DNA of 64,000 bases from the NCBI GenBank assembly GCA_003971905.1, contig RSEE01000020.1, forward strand, positions 62,001-126,000, given 5' to 3'. Made by a program: the position numbers and the translations under genes. Positions within the stretch are counted from its first letter, which is position 1. Every line of letters starts with the position of its first letter. The notes beneath the pieces were generated by a model. It worked only from the letters and a program-made list of their open reading frames with translations, had not been told where the DNA came from and did no database searches. This stretch comes from Moniliella sp. 'wahieum'. Lineage: Eukaryota > Basidiomycota > Moniliellomycetes > Moniliellales > Moniliellaceae. This document shows positions 31,493 through 48,853 of this stretch, one piece after another.

Positions 31493-32504
31493 ATGGAGGC
31501 CGAGCGCGTCTCTGCCTTCCCCGCCTACCCTGCTGCCTTGCCCCAGCCCGTCTCGACCATTGCATTCCGAGAAGACACAGACGAGCGCGCAAGGGGCAGA
31601 GAAGCCCGCCGCGGCAGCCAGCCGCTGCCAGGCGGCGAGGACGAGGACAAGGACAAGGACGAAGACGAGTGCTGCCTCATCTGTCTGGGCCCGATTGAGG
31701 ACCGCACGGCACTGCCGCTTGTGGGCATTCCCAGTTCTGTTTTTACCTGCATCTGCCGTTGGGCCGAGCAAGCACGCAAGTGTCCGCTGTGCTCACGCCC
31801 CTTCACCTACCTCGTCCACCACATTCATTCCCCCCGCGACTTTTTCCCGTTTCTACCTCCGTCCTTTGTCTCTCCCACTCCAGCCGCTCCCTCCCCCCTC
31901 CCGCGCCGAGGAGGAGGAAGAGGAGGATCGCGAGATCGCCGTGCGAAGGCGGGTATACCGGCACCAAACCTACGCTCTTCACGCGTCGGCAGCACCGGTT
32001 TACCCGGTTCACCGCGCCTCCACCGTGACTGCATTTGCCACGTCGCCCGGGCTGTGTCTGGCGAGCGCGCCAATTCGCATTGCGAGAATTGGGGTGTGGA
32101 GGCACCTTCCCCCTCTCAGCGCGAATGGATTGCCTCCTACCTCATTGCGATGGGCAAGAACTGAGTTTGGGGTCGGATGCGGCCGTCGAGCTGTTGGCCG
32201 AGTTGGTCGCTGTTCCGCCTTCGGAGGCCCATCACTTTCTCCATGAACTTCAACATTTCCTCCGCTCGCCGTTTCGGACGGTGCAAATGGGATCAGTATG
32301 TGCGCTAAGCCCCACCGGGCCCACCTGCACCGATTCTGCCGCCCTCCACCCCCCGCGCCATTCGTGTGTGTCCTCCCGCCCCCTCCTCGTCCGCGGCCCA
32401 GTCCCCAGTCCTACCCTCGACCCCAGCGCCCCCTCGCGCGGAAGGAGATCCTTCGGCGTCTAGAGCGAGAAAAGGCGTTGCTAGCACGGCGGAGATCAAG
32501 GTGA
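31493..32504 (+). CDS. Topors-like RING finger E3 ubiquitin ligase
   Basis: The ATG at 31493 gives MEAERVSAFPAYPAALPQP and an acidic segment (GGEDEDKDKDEDE). The C3HC4 RING follows: CCLICLGPIEDRTALPL, then CRWAEQARKCPLCSRPF. The middle ligands (C-x-H-x3-C) appear only in the neighbouring frame, bounded by one missing and one extra T, so the RING is intact in reality. After the RING the text VHHIHSPRDFFPF, RRRVYRHQTYALH and RFTRFTAPP resembles the conserved region of fungal Topors-type proteins. Next come LLAELVAVPPSEAHHFLHEL and QHFLRSPFRTVQMG. The likely C-terminus is RKEILRRLEREKALLARRRS, stop at 32502-32504. Role: E3 ligase, possibly nuclear, by family analogy. Confidence 0.82.
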
Positions 32505-32528
32505 GAAACCGGAGAAGATATGTATTGT

Positions 32529-35409
32529 TCATCTATGATACCTTACCATAACAGAATACCATACAAATTTCCTGGGGAACGGGAGGACCTTAAGCGTTTG
32601 AGGAAGCCTAGAAATGGAAGGGGATCTAGGGGGGTACGCATCAAACCTCAGTCCCGACGCAGGCGCATCATCAAATCCCAACGAGTCGTATGCAGGCGGC
32701 AGCGGGATCGAAGGGAAGCTCAACCGATCCGCGTTCCGAGGGGCGGGGCTCCCGTCGTGGTGGCCCAGCGGAGAGTGTGCGAATTCGACGCCAAGGAACG
32801 TGGCTGGACGTTTGCGAACGTCCCTTGGCGGCGTGGGAAGACTCGCGAAAGGAACAGGTGGACTAGGTACCGCACAGCTTACTGCCCCTCCCCCCAGCGG
32901 CGAGGGGGGAGAGTGTGGGCGCCAACCTAGAGGTAACTCTCCGACTTTACCGTGGCTCGGCACCGAGTCACTCGACACGTCGGCTGAATGCTCGCCCTGT
33001 ACCAAACGAGGGGGCAGAAGCGATTCCTGTTGGGCAGAGTTCAGTCATGGAGATCCCGCAGACGCAGTGGGTCTGCAGGTGGTCAGCATCTGGCACCACT
33101 GGAGCCGCACTGTCGTTGGCTGGAGTGTAGCGTGGGAGCGTGGCTGCGGTGTACGCAACGCAGCAAGAAGGGATGATAGCCGTTGGCGCAAGGCAAACAC
33201 TTTGATTTTCCGGTCCCCGTCTGATGGGCGGGGAGGTGTTGTATCAGCTCCTCGCGCGAGCCATACGTCGATGGCCGGATCACGAGAATACACAATCTCA
33301 ACCAGGAGCGTGTGGGAGAACCGGATGGAAGCGCGGCTGCCTGGCATGGTAGTCGCACGAATCACATTATCGTCCGGCAAGCGGACCGGGTTTTGCACGG
33401 ACCAAGCATCATCATTCCCCGCGGCACGGATGAATCCTTGCGACGGATCTCCTTCGCCATGCTTGGTGACCGAGCCGGGCTTGGTGGTACCCAGCCCTGC
33501 TGAAAAAGACAATGGCGTTGGACGGGGAGCGTTTGCTTGCCCCTCCGCCGTGTTTCGAGTTCGATCGTCGTTTCCAGCGTAACGCGGGCCAAGTAGACGA
33601 TCAAGTCCTGCGGCGGTTGAGGCGAGTGGAGATCAATATTCATAATCCCTCCGACGGAGATGTTGGTAGAGGTGAGAGAGATACTCAAGAGCCCGACTGA
33701 CGGGTGCAAGTCGTGGTAGTACAGAATGCGAGGGGTAGCAAAGAAATGAGTCGGCGTAGGGACGACAATAGGATAAATTCCTGTACATCCTCCACGTTCG
33801 AGTGCGCACGGCCGCCACCGACCACGACGGCCCTGATGGTCCATTTGACGCGGCCAAGCGGACTCCGTTCATAAGGCGGTACATCGCTCGGTAGGATAAA
33901 GGCAAAGGAGAAAGCATGCACCCTTGGTTAGAAAGAGACCTTCCTCTTCCTCCGCCTCACCGCCCGAATCGGGTTCGGCACGAGTTAGTAGCGAAGAGGG
34001 CGAGAAAAGACAGGGGATGAACCGTGAGCTTCCCGAGAAGAATCGCGGCGATCCTTATCCTGAACACGTGAAACAGACTGGAGAAGCGGGATGATACCTG
34101 CGACGCATCTTCCTCCTGCACCTCCTGCTCCAGCTCCTCATCAGCAGTGGCGATGGAAGAAGAACGGTGATAGCGACCTAGCGTCCCAGGGAGATGGGTC
34201 GCATACCCGTCCAGTGCTCGCGTCCCGTTTCAACCAGGATGGCACAGCGGGGGAAGGGGGGGGAGAAAGGAGGACTCAATCCTAAACTGGGATGCCGGGC
34301 GGGAAACGGGGCTGCCAAGGTGAGGCACAGAGGATCCGAGGTGGAATCAGGTCGACGAGAAAGGGCGTGTTCCACGCTCTCGGATCCAGCAAAAGCGGGA
34401 TCGAGGATGGACGCCGCATCGTCCTCTCCCCCGGGGTAGGGCAAGCAAGGGTTGAGGGCCAGTCCAGCAGGACGGATGGCCACAGAGCGTCCTCGGGACT
34501 GTTGGGTACGCGCCAGATTGCTTTCAGGTGTGGGGCTGGGGGGCGACTGAACGATCGTCGGGGAGGGTCGGGGGTGTCGACCTCAGCCACATCGTTCAGC
34601 TGGCGTCTGGGGCGGAGAGAGAAGTTGACGAGCGGACAAGGGACCGGAGGCCGTGAGAGCGTGATCGACGATCAGGGATATGCTGAGCACGCCTGGGTGG
34701 TCGGGAGCGGGACTGGGAGCGAGAGCGGGAACGCGAGCCAGACAGAGATCGAGAGCAGCACGAGGACATGTGGTATTATGGGACACATCGCGAGGTGGGT
34801 AGAAGAGAGTTTGCTCAAAAACAACCGACTGTTCCCAGTTAATCGGGACCGTCAAAGCGGCGGAATCGAGGATGGCGACGACCTGGTCAGCTCGCAAGCG
34901 CAGCCGGATCTCAGAAACAGTCCGGTCGCTGGGCACCCGCACCTCCACAACGCCGCGCACCAGTTCGGCATCCTCCGTGGTGGCGGGTGGCGTACCGGTG
35001 AGGTAGGACCAGTCGGGCTCAGAGTCGGGGGTACCAGAGCGGCGCGCGTCTGGGCGGGTGGATGAAGACGGCGCTCTGCATAACCCGCACATGCGGCTCA
35101 CACGACTGCAGTAGAGAGGACAACATGCGCAGGACGGTGGTGGTTGGGAAACGGAGAGGAAAGGAAAAGGAGGTCAATATGATGCAAAGGAGGCTGTGGT
35201 GAGTGATGGGGGTATAGTATAATGAGCTCCCCTGAGGTTTCGGCGCCACCGGAAGCATATCCGTCCACACTTCTTACTGTATGTACGGGTGTGGAGCTGT
35301 CACACTGCAGTTTGGAGTTGAGCCTTCCCAATGGCAATTTCGACTGGCTGGGTGCTGGCGTGGTGTCTACGGCTATTACCGTGCTTCTCGGCAGCACAAG
35401 TGCCTCCAC
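32529..35409 (-). CDS. Alpha-arrestin-type protein with C-terminal PY motif
   Basis: An arrestin-fold adaptor that in yeasts recruits the Rsp5/Nedd4 ubiquitin ligase to membrane proteins. The N-terminal block reads YASGGAETSGELIILY (like the YLAGGxxSGxL of Arrestin_N) and GVVEVRVPSDRTVSEIRLRL with INWEQSVVFEQTLFYP. The C-terminal fold reads FILPSDVPPYERS, TPTHFFATPRILYYH, STNISVGGIMNIDLHSPQ, and VRLPDDNVIRATTMPGSRAS with IRFSHTLLVEIVYS, a very typical arrestin_C text. The tail at 32529-33005 is Ser/Pro-rich and contains LPPAYDSLG, a PPxY-type ubiquitin-ligase docking motif. The start is unclear: the first open frame begins with GTG at 35409, so an upstream exon or an indel is likely. Many frame breaks, and probably one or more introns near 35100-35220. 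Confidence 0.8.
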
Positions 35410-36128
35410 GGTCGACTCCTAGGCACAGCCATCCACAAAGGGGGGTCAATATATCGCAGTGACTAGTGGCTGGAAATGGCACACACACAGGTACTATTAG
35501 GGCGGCGACTCAGAAACAGGTTGCTCTCTCCACAAAGAAGAGCGAGAAGCTTTCACCTTTTCTACGAGTATAGCTTCCGAGAGATTTAGCTTCAAAAGTT
35601 TCCACTATTTTGCGATGGTTGGCCTTCGCCTGCCTTCGCGCCAGAAGCGCAATGCACACATCGCGCCCAATTTTTGCGCTCGACGCAGCTTATTATTAGT
35701 TCAAAAAGGGTTGCAATGGCGTTTTTGTTGATCGATTAGGGCGTTGTGTGGCACAATAACTCCATCGCTGCTGTTTCCATCCGCCGTTCGCGACGTTATG
35801 CATTACAGCACACCGAATCAACGCGGTGAACTTGTGCACCCTTGTGCCCCCAGCCTCCCCAGTCACGTACTAATACCATATGCACCCAATAGGGCAGCAT
35901 AATAGAATGGCTTCATCCGCCCGTCATTATCTTTTGGTGCACTGGATTGTGAGTTGTGAGTACCGAGGGGATAACACCGTCATCGTTTGGAGGCATTTTT
36001 GCAACTGGTATATCGGCTCGACGCGGCATGACTGTCAACAAGGGGCAAGCAATTGCACCACTAGCCAGAAATAACGATGGATGGCTGAGGCTTGTGTCAT
36101 ACATTTATTGGCTCCGTCTTCGACTTAA
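35410..36128. other. Intergenic region
   Basis: No gene recognised. AT-richer, with TTGATCGATTAGG at 35726. It is the upstream side of the arrestin gene and the 5' flank of tRNA-Ala. Confidence 0.5.
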
Positions 36129-36200
36129 GGGCGGATAGCTCAGGGGTAGAGCGCTTGCTTAGCATGCATGAGGTCCGGGGTTCAATTCCCTGTTCGTCCA
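36129..36200 (+). tRNA. tRNA-Ala (AGC)
   Basis: GGGCGGA...TTCGTCC(A) acceptor pairing, D arm AGCTCAGGGGTAGAGC, anticodon loop TTAGCAT with anticodon AGC, and T loop TTCAATT. No intron. One anticodon-stem pair is mismatched (CTTGC/GCATG, where GCAAG is expected), a single-base difference that may be a sequencing error. Six T residues follow immediately. Confidence 0.93.
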
Positions 36201-36206
36201 TTTTTT
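36201..36206 (+). terminator. Pol III T-run terminator of tRNA-Ala
   Basis: TTTTTT directly after the tRNA 3' end. Confidence 0.8.
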
Positions 36207-36377
36207 GTCGGGCATCCATTTTCACCCGCTTCACTTATTCAAACCATTCGACTGCCCACCACGCCTGCTCAGGGGAGGAGATATAGAAGGCTGGCAAACA
36301 TATTCCTCAGGAAGGCCAAATATACAAGTGGGGCATGTGGTCTCGTTTGTGTCCACGTTGCGATCAACCATAGATTT

Positions 36378-38241
36378 CTACGCCCGATCGTCGTCGGCGT
36401 CATCGTCCTCTTCCTCGGAATGATAATCCACCTGTGCGAAGATGGGGGTCGGCTGGGTGTCTTGCCAGGCCGCGGTGTACTTGGGCCCTTCGGCCTTGAC
36501 CTTATCAGCGTACTTGAGCAACGCCTCGCGCGGGTCCTCGGCTCGCGAGTTGTCTTTGTAGATGCCTTGGACTAGGTGCTGGGTCGCCGCTGACCCAATC
36601 CGCCCACCACGTCCGGGCCCATTGATAGGACGCTCTGGGATACGGCTGGCGACCGGGTCCTTACGCATCTTGTCCAGTCTCTCCGCTTGCTCGCTGCGCT
36701 CAATCCGGTCGTCGTCCGCAGTTGCCCCGAACCCAGCATGACGTCCCCCTCGGCATCAGGCATCGTGTCCCGCAGACTATCCGAGATGAAGTCCTCCACA
36801 TCCTTCCTCCTCCTGCTGGCCCGGTTCACTGAGAGGAGTGCCCCCTTGGTACTCGAATCAGGAGAATAGAAGACGTGTACCCGTCCACTACTGCTCGAAG
36901 CAAAGACCTGGTTGATTTTGGCATGCCAGGCTAGCCGAACCACTGACCCGGCGAGTCGCCAACGGAGACCTGCTGACGCAGCGAAAGGTCTCTTCGGTTG
37001 AGAACATTGATGTGTCCCGCTTGTCTCCAGCTGAGCCCGTAAGGATGGTTCGCTCGTCGGGAGAGAAGATGATGTTGGTCTCAGCGTAGAGGTTGGGCAG
37101 CTCCTTCCTCTCGGCCAGGGGGCGCTGCAAGCTTCGCACGTCCCACAAGCTTGACTGTATCATCCCCCTCCCCTCCTCGGTGGCAAGGGTGTGAGAGTCG
37201 GCGCTCCAAGCCAAGCCTGAGGTGAAGGTGCCGGGCACGTGGGCCGCTTCAGCGTCGCAGTGGGCCGGGCAAATTGGAGTTGGTCGCCCAGAGGCGCAGC
37301 GCACCATCGGAAGAACAGCAGCAATCTGACCTCCGGTCGGACTGTACGCGGCCTGCGTCACTTTGGTCCGCGTCCCAGGCTGCTTAGACTTGACCACAAA
37401 TGATGCTGTGTTGTTCTAGGACATGGTCCACATCCCATAGCCGAATGGAGCTGTCCGTGGCGGCAGTGAGAAAGACCCCACGGTTCTGAGGGTGCCATTG
37501 GCCACAAGGTCATCTCTGACACGTGGCCCGATGTCCGCCGCATATCGCGAATATACACATCGCCCCGCTTGTAGGTCAGAGGGCGGTCGCCGTCCCGGGT
37601 ATAGACCATGGCCTGGGCCGTAGCAGGGATAACAAGGAGCATATCCCCTTGCGGGGACCAGTGCAGATCGTGTATCACGTGCGACCCACTCGGCTCCCAT
37701 GATTTGAACGGGCGCAGAGACGAGGTCATCCCTCCAAAATCCCACAGCTTCACTTCCCCATCGTACTGCCGGTCGCCACTCGTGTTCCTGATGGATCCAC
37801 ATCCAGTGCTGATACGATCTGAACAAACATGTCAGGATGAATCACTCCTATTGGAATGAGGACTACTTTGGTGTGATCCTGCAAGATTGCCTCGTGGCTA
37901 ATGGGGAGGGGGAGGGTAGGGTCCTCTGGTTCCGGACCTAGGTCCTCGTCCTCACTACTTTCCTCTGCTTCGAGCTGGGCATTGGCCTCCCGCTCTGCAG
38001 CCGTCAGCCCATCATCATCGTACTCTTCGTCGGCCGAAGATTTGCCCTTTCTGGCGGCGAGAATGCGACTGGCCAGGGATGAACTAGGCGCCGCAGCCGC
38101 AGCGGGGAGGTTTGTGCTGGCTGCTGTAGGCGAGGAGGTGGATGTCGGGTTGGAGGGAGCAGCAGGAGCCGGGGCTTTGCGCTTGGGTGCCTGCTTTCCA
38201 AAACCCATGGGCAGCATCGCCCGGAGAGCAGCCTCGTCCAT
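36378..38241 (-). CDS. WDR70: WD40 protein WDR70 (gastrulation-defective-1 family)
   Basis: A nuclear WD40 propeller protein; WDR70 is linked to spliceosome association and to CRL4-dependent histone H2B ubiquitination in DNA repair (family knowledge). The ATG at 38241 opens MDEAALRAMLPMGFGKQAPK, typical for the family. A low-complexity acidic region (EAEESSEDEDLGPEPEDPTL) leads to LPISHEAILQDHTK and ALDVDPSGTRVATGS. WD blocks follow: LWDFGGMTSSLRPFKSWEPS, DLHWSPQGDMLLV, GLAWSADSHTLATEEG, NIIFSPDERTILTGSAG and AWHAKINQVFASSSSGRVHV. The tail has PINGPGRGGRIG, NSRAEDPREALLKYA and TQPTPIFAQVDYHSEEED, a near-diagnostic WDR70 C-terminus. Stop at 36378. Frame breaks near 37750, 37390, 36970 and 36650. 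The gene is divergent from PRP22. Confidence 0.93.
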
Positions 38242-38512
38242 AGTAGAAGTGATGTCGAGGCGATGGTGGTGTGCAGAGAGGAGCGGCTGGTACCGCACTG
38301 GGAGGACGTGGGAGGGCACAGGCCATCCATGAAATTTGAACGCTCCTCCTACGCCCGCTGCACAGGCTGCTCGGCAGAAAAAGAAATAAAAACAAAAAAT
38401 AAAATAATGCAAAACGCATTTCAACCGCGTTTCCGTTCCCTTTCCAACCGCCACCACCACCTGCGATCGAGCCAGCCTCGAAGCGAGCACCCATCCCACC
38501 CATCTCACCACC
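38242..38512. promoter_or_regulatory. Divergent promoter region of WDR70 and PRP22
   Basis: 271 bp between the two ATGs. It includes an A-rich patch (38380-38415, AAATAAAAACAAAAAATAAA) in GC-rich surroundings, a good nucleosome-free-region candidate. The PRP22 start has the context CACCATGG. Confidence 0.6.
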
Positions 38513-42111
<3,599 letters not shown>

Positions 42112-42370
42112 GTGCCATTCAATCACATTGCGCGCGGTGGCCTTCCTTCCCTCTCCAGTCTGTCCCCGGCCGGGAAGAGAAACAAAGGACTGCTAGAAAA
42201 ACAGGTGGTGCCGACTGGTATGCACGTAGACCGATCCATGTCCCTATCCTATCTGGCGCCCGCCTGCGATGATTGATGCCTGGGATAACTCCTGTTGAAA
42301 GCCGGCCACGACCATTCGATGCATTGCAAGTGCCCACCGCCTCCTACCGAACCAACTTCGTCAAAAAGAA
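42112..42370. other. PRP22 3' flank
   Basis: 259 bp between the PRP22 stop and tRNA-Asp, without other features. Confidence 0.5.
42363..42367 (-). terminator. Pol III T-run terminator of tRNA-Asp
   Basis: AAAAA on the plus strand equals T5 on the minus strand, just 3' of the tRNA gene. Confidence 0.7.
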
Positions 42371-42455
42371 CCTCCGACGGGAATCGAACCCGGGTCTCGT
42401 CGAACGCCTGCCAAACAGTGACAGGAACGTGTCATAGCCACTAAACTATCGGAGA
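42371..42455 (-). tRNA. tRNA-Asp (GTC) with an intron of about 16 nt
   Basis: The minus strand reads TCTCCGATAGTTTAGTGGCT, the usual Asp 5' half. The anticodon loop CTGTCA contains GTC. The following CTGTTTGGCAGGCGTT looks like an intron inserted at the canonical position before C-GA(A)CG, and the T loop is TTCGATT. The acceptor TCTCCGA/TCGGAGG pairs fully. One base seems missing in the 3' anticodon stem (GACG where GAACG would pair with CGTTC) and one in the T stem. A run of five T follows on the minus strand (42363-42367). Confidence 0.85.
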
Positions 42456-43553
42456 CACATGGCCTGGGTTGTCATGTCAAAACTTGCCACCAAACCCTTA
42501 TTTTACCCACTCAGTGGCGATATTGTTTAACCCTTTGAGACAGAAGATTGTCCGAAAAATGCCAGGTTACTCACTAGTTACACCGTCGCCAGCCGGTGAA
42601 TGTCCATTTGTCATCCTGTACTAGCTGTACTGCTATTAATCATCGATGCTACCATCCGCATCTCCCGGATCCAGATCTCAAATCTCTCGGATCGTACAGA
42701 TCGCCGAGATTTTGCCGGTCACGCTCTCTCATGTGATGCAGCGTTGTGTCACTTTGGGTGCGCCCCAACTCCGATGCTCCGTGGAGCCAGCCCCTACCAG
42801 GAATCTGACTGTGTGTCCCAAGTGGGGCAAGATGGGAGGTTGTTGGGGATGCTCGATGCTCAGCTTCAGCGATCATCGAAACCAACCAATACAGCTCTGA
42901 ATCTGGCTTCAGAGCTTCGAGAGCGCCTGAGCGCCTGAGAACCCCAGGCTTTTCAGGGCATCAGGCTTCCGACTTGGTGACGGTAACATGGACCGTCCAG
43001 CTGCTCCAGCCATCTCATGCATCATACATCATGTGCATCATCTCATGGGGCCGTCCACCGTCCCCCACAGCAAGTAGATCGACGGCAAAACAAGGGTTGG
43101 ACGTTGGCCGGCAGTGGCTTGACTTGGTCCTTTCCCTGTCTTTCCACGTCCTTCCCCATCCCATCGGCCAAGTCATGCTTGGGATTCACTGGCATCATGC
43201 ATCATATGGTTGCCTCCCGTGAGAGTGGTCGGTGCTCCGCCGCCATCGTGTTCCTACCTGCCATCCCACACAGGCGCTTCGGTTCCCGCTCGGGGGCGCT
43301 GTGGACCCAAAACAAGCCGGCTGGCCGCACACTGGTACAATGCTGTCCAGATGCAGCAGAGGCCTGTGCCGCTGCTGCCCATTCCCCTGCTCCCCAGCAG
43401 CGGCACTGCAGCGGCACAAAACGCCCATCATGCTATCAAGCTTCAAGCTTCAAGTGATTAGGAACCCTTGTGGGCACCGACAAAAAACGCCCCTCCCTCG
43501 AGCCCATCCAGCCCAACCCCTCCCCCCCCACCTCTCGACACCCCCTCCCCCTC
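42456..43553. other. Intergenic region upstream of the GMC gene
   Basis: No gene recognised. Contains CTGAGCGCCTGAG (42922-42938), ATGCATCAT-type repeats (43015-43055 and 43191-43207) and AAGCTTCAAGCTTCAAG (43438-43454). Confidence 0.5.
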
Positions 43554-45726
43554 ATGCAGCGCCCTGTTCATCGTCGCCGCCCGCGCTGCTTCGTGCTGCA
43601 GCGGCAGCCAGCAGTGCAGCCGCCCTTGTCGCCGCGTTGCCAGCGGCGGCCCTGGCTCTTCCCTTCGCCTACCGCAGCCTGGCTGCCGCCCCGTCGGGCA
43701 TCTCCACCACTGGCCAGGCATTCGATGGCCAAGCGTTCGGACGTCATCGTCGGTGGAGGAAATGCTGGCTGGTCCTCGCTTCCCGCCTAACCGAAATAGC
43801 TCCACTACCGTGGCCGTCATCGAGGCTGGCCCAGCGGCGAAGGCGACACTAGCCTCACTACCCTGCAGCCAATGTACGCCACTCCTCCTACGCACGAAGG
43901 CTCCACTAACTCGCTGCTTCACAGGTCTACGATTCGGCTGTGGGCACCGACATGGATTGGGCCTACAAGACCACCGCCCAGTCCAGCATGTTCAACCGCC
44001 AGCTTCCCTGGCCCCGGGGCAAGACCCTTGGCGGTTCGAGCGCAATCAATGGTCTGTATCTGGTGCGCCAACCCGAGGCGGAACAAGCCAGCTGGGAAAC
44101 TTGGTGCAGAGCCTGAGCCCTGACGCCAGGCCACCTGGGCATGGGCCAACGTGTTGGACGCGATGAAAAATCCGAGACCTACACTCCCATCCAGCACGAC
44201 GCGGACGCCACCATTACTGCCGGTGACTTTGGCCAGACCCATTCGCTCGTGCCGTACAACCAGACGAACCATGGCGAAAAGGGGCCGGTTCACTACTCGT
44301 ATCCGGACATGTGTATGCCGACGTGGGCGCATTTCTGCAATCAATCACCACCGTCTCGGGACTGCCACTAAACCAGGATGCGTACGGAGGCAAAACTCGG
44401 GTCCGTTTTTGTCTGCGAGCGCGATCAACCCTAGCAACTGGACGCGTTCCTTTTCGCGCACTGGCTATCTCGACCCGGTCGTCTACCGTCCCAACCTGCA
44501 TGTCCTCACGGCTACCAGGCGACCAAAATTGTGTTTGACACCACCGGCACCACCCCGACCGCAACAGGCATTGAGTGCCGCCTCAGCCAACTCCCCCACC
44601 TACACTGTTAACGCCACCAACGAGGTCATTCTGGCAGCAGGTGTGATTGGATCCCACAGCTGCTGCAGCTTTCGGGGGTGGGCGACAAGTCGGTGCTGGA
44701 TGCAGCCAACGTCACGCAGGTAGCCAACGTGCCCGGGGTCGGCTTCAACCTTCAAGATCACGTTTCGACCGCTGTCACGTTTTCACCCCAGGCCAATGTG
44801 ACCATGCCGCCTTCCAAGGTGACGGGCAATGCAACCGTCGACAGTTATGTCAACTCGGCTACGGCCTATGTGCCATTGAGCAAGATTGTGGGTGCCAACG
44901 CGACGCAATCTTTTATTTCGACGTACAAGTCCAACATTGCCTCCTATGTGCAGGCCTACGACGCGCCCGACACGGTCAAAGCCGGATTTAATGCGACCAG
45001 CTACGAACTGGCCAACACCTTGTACCCGCAGGACGTGCCCACGGTCGAGATCTTGCTCGGCAACACCTATGGCAGCATCCTAGTCGAGTGTGGCTTGCAG
45101 CACCCCGTATCTCGCGGCAGTGTCAAGATCGTCTCTTCCTCGGCGTTTGATCCGCCTTCGATTGACCCAGGCTACCTGCTGTACGAGGAGGACAAGCAGA
45201 TCATGCGGGACGGATGCCGGTTCGCCCGCCAGGTCGGCACCTCTTACCCACTCAATGCCTACACCCAAACGAGCTTGCGCCGGGTACCGCCGTCAATCGG
45301 ATGAGGACTGGGACACGTTTGTGGCCAACTCGTCTGGAACCGAGTACCACCCCAGCTCGTCCAACAGCATGCTCCCCTCGCGCTGGGTGGCGTGGTGGAC
45401 CACGAATTTAAAGTGTACAATACCCGCAACCTGCGCGTCATCGATTCCAGCGTGCCGCCGTTGTCCATGTCGCAGCACTTGATGACCATCACCTACGGCT
45501 TGGCAGAGATTGGAGCAGAGATGCTGCAGGCCTCATGCAGGGCCAAAACTACACCCCGTCGGCTACACCCCTCCCACTCCGGCTGCCTCCTCGGTGGCGT
45601 CGGCTTCGGGCTCGGCGACCGCGTCGGCGACGGCTAAGCCCGCTGGTGCTAGTTCCCCTGCAGGTCGGACGGTGTAGCGACGGGCGCATTGTTACTGGTG
45701 CTGGTGACGATGGGGCGCTTCTGTAA
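43554..45726 (+). CDS. Secreted GMC oxidoreductase (aryl-alcohol/glucose oxidase type), probable GPI anchor
   Basis: An FAD-dependent alcohol/sugar oxidoreductase. After the ATG at 43554 an Ala/Leu-rich signal region ([20 protein letters not shown]) leads to the FAD-binding text [10 protein letters not shown] and VAVIEAG. A 51-nt intron (43874-43924) precedes [14 protein letters not shown] and the GMC signature [15 protein letters not shown]. Later blocks: QLSGVGD-type ([20 protein letters not shown]), [41 protein letters not shown] and [14 protein letters not shown]. The active-site His lies in [35 protein letters not shown] ends the fold. A Ser/Ala-rich tail and a hydrophobic stretch ([10 protein letters not shown]) suggest a GPI signal. 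About ten frame breaks. Substrate not predictable. Confidence 0.9.
43874..43924 (+). other. Intron in the GMC gene
   Basis: A 51-nt intron with GTACGC donor, CACTAACTC branch site and TTCACAG acceptor. It joins to [14 protein letters not shown], the conserved start of the FAD-site region; the phase is disturbed by a nearby indel. Confidence 0.78.
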
Positions 45727-46068
45727 CGCGGAGGCCGGGCGCGACTGTTTTGTCCCTCTTTTGTCTGCTCCGATACCCCAGACTCATGGTCTCACCGTTT
45801 TGCCCTATTCATCCGTCGTTGCTCTGCTGCCTTTGTTTGGTGTTGATCAGTGTCGGCTCCTTTTCGTATCTATGAAACGAGGTTCATGATCAAATGTGCA
45901 ATTAGTATGTAACTTTTGGACCGATTAGGGCAGAGTGGTTAGTGTGGTGTGGCAGGGGGGATGTGCAAGCAGAAGAAAACAAGCACGAAGCGAAGTGCTA
46001 GATGGCGATCGTCTCCACATCTTGTGTCTGCCTCCGCTGGGACGGAGGCAGGGAGGTAGCCGCCGTCG
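45727..46068. other. Convergent intergenic region
   Basis: 342 bp between the ends of the GMC and PFK-2/FBPase-2 genes. No gene or obvious structure. Confidence 0.5.
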
Positions 46069-48075
<2,007 letters not shown>

Positions 48076-48853
48076 GTCGGGAAGGGGCGGCAGAGGAGAC
48101 ATGGCAGGTGGTGGCGGCGGCGGAGGAGGAGGAGGAAACGCAGATGGAGAAGATGGCCAGTCGCGAAGAGTCCAGCGGCGAGTGGGAGGGATGCGGATGA
48201 TGGGTGAGATGATGCAGGTGATGTCTGATGCCTTCGTCCTCCCACGCGGGGAAAGTCGGAGAACGGAGAAGACACTGCCCTCCTGCTGCCTCGTACGGCG
48301 GGTCCGGATTAAATGGCGGGGGGGCCTGGCCTAGGACTGGGCAATTAAAATAGCGACGCACCAACACCCGCCGGCTCCCGGTTGCTCGCTCGCCCGGCGG
48401 AACGGAGGCCTCCTCGACAGCGTGCGCAGTGCTCCCCCGCCACTTGCCACCCACTTGCACCCACGGGTCCCACGGACGAGGGTGGCTGAGGCGGCAGGGA
48501 AACTGGAAGGGACATTGCGTTGATGCTTCGTTCCAGCACTCGTCTCATGTCAGGCCACCGTATTTGTCCTGGCGGGCTCAGCCTCAGCATCAGCAAAGCA
48601 CAACCGGGGCCGGCTGAGGCGCTGAGAGGCTTGGTGTCATTATTATTTCAGTGTTGATGCATGACTGCTATGCCTGTCACTGTAAAATGGGCATCACGTG
48701 ACGGGTGCAACCAGCGCAGCGGCAAAGGCGCCGGATGCCGTAATCCGCTCAAGGGCCGGCACGGGGCGGCTGGGCGGCTGGCGGCGCGCGTCTGCGGCCA
48801 GTTGGGATCGCCAGATCGTCGGCCCGCCCCCGCCTCCGCCTGCTCCACCAGCC
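48076..48853. other. Divergent intergenic region (PFK-2/FBPase-2 and SPT small subunit)
   Basis: No separate gene seen. It holds the promoters of both flanking genes. Motifs present: GCTGAGGCGCTGAGAGG (48610-48628) and GTTGATGCATGAC (48653-48665). Confidence 0.5.

Noticed and set aside
32614-33582. Long plus-strand frame (MEGDLGGYASNLSPDAG...) as a C-terminal extension of the RING gene
   Set aside because: The opposite strand reads as an arrestin tail with LPPAYDSLG and arrestin_C text, which is the better explanation.
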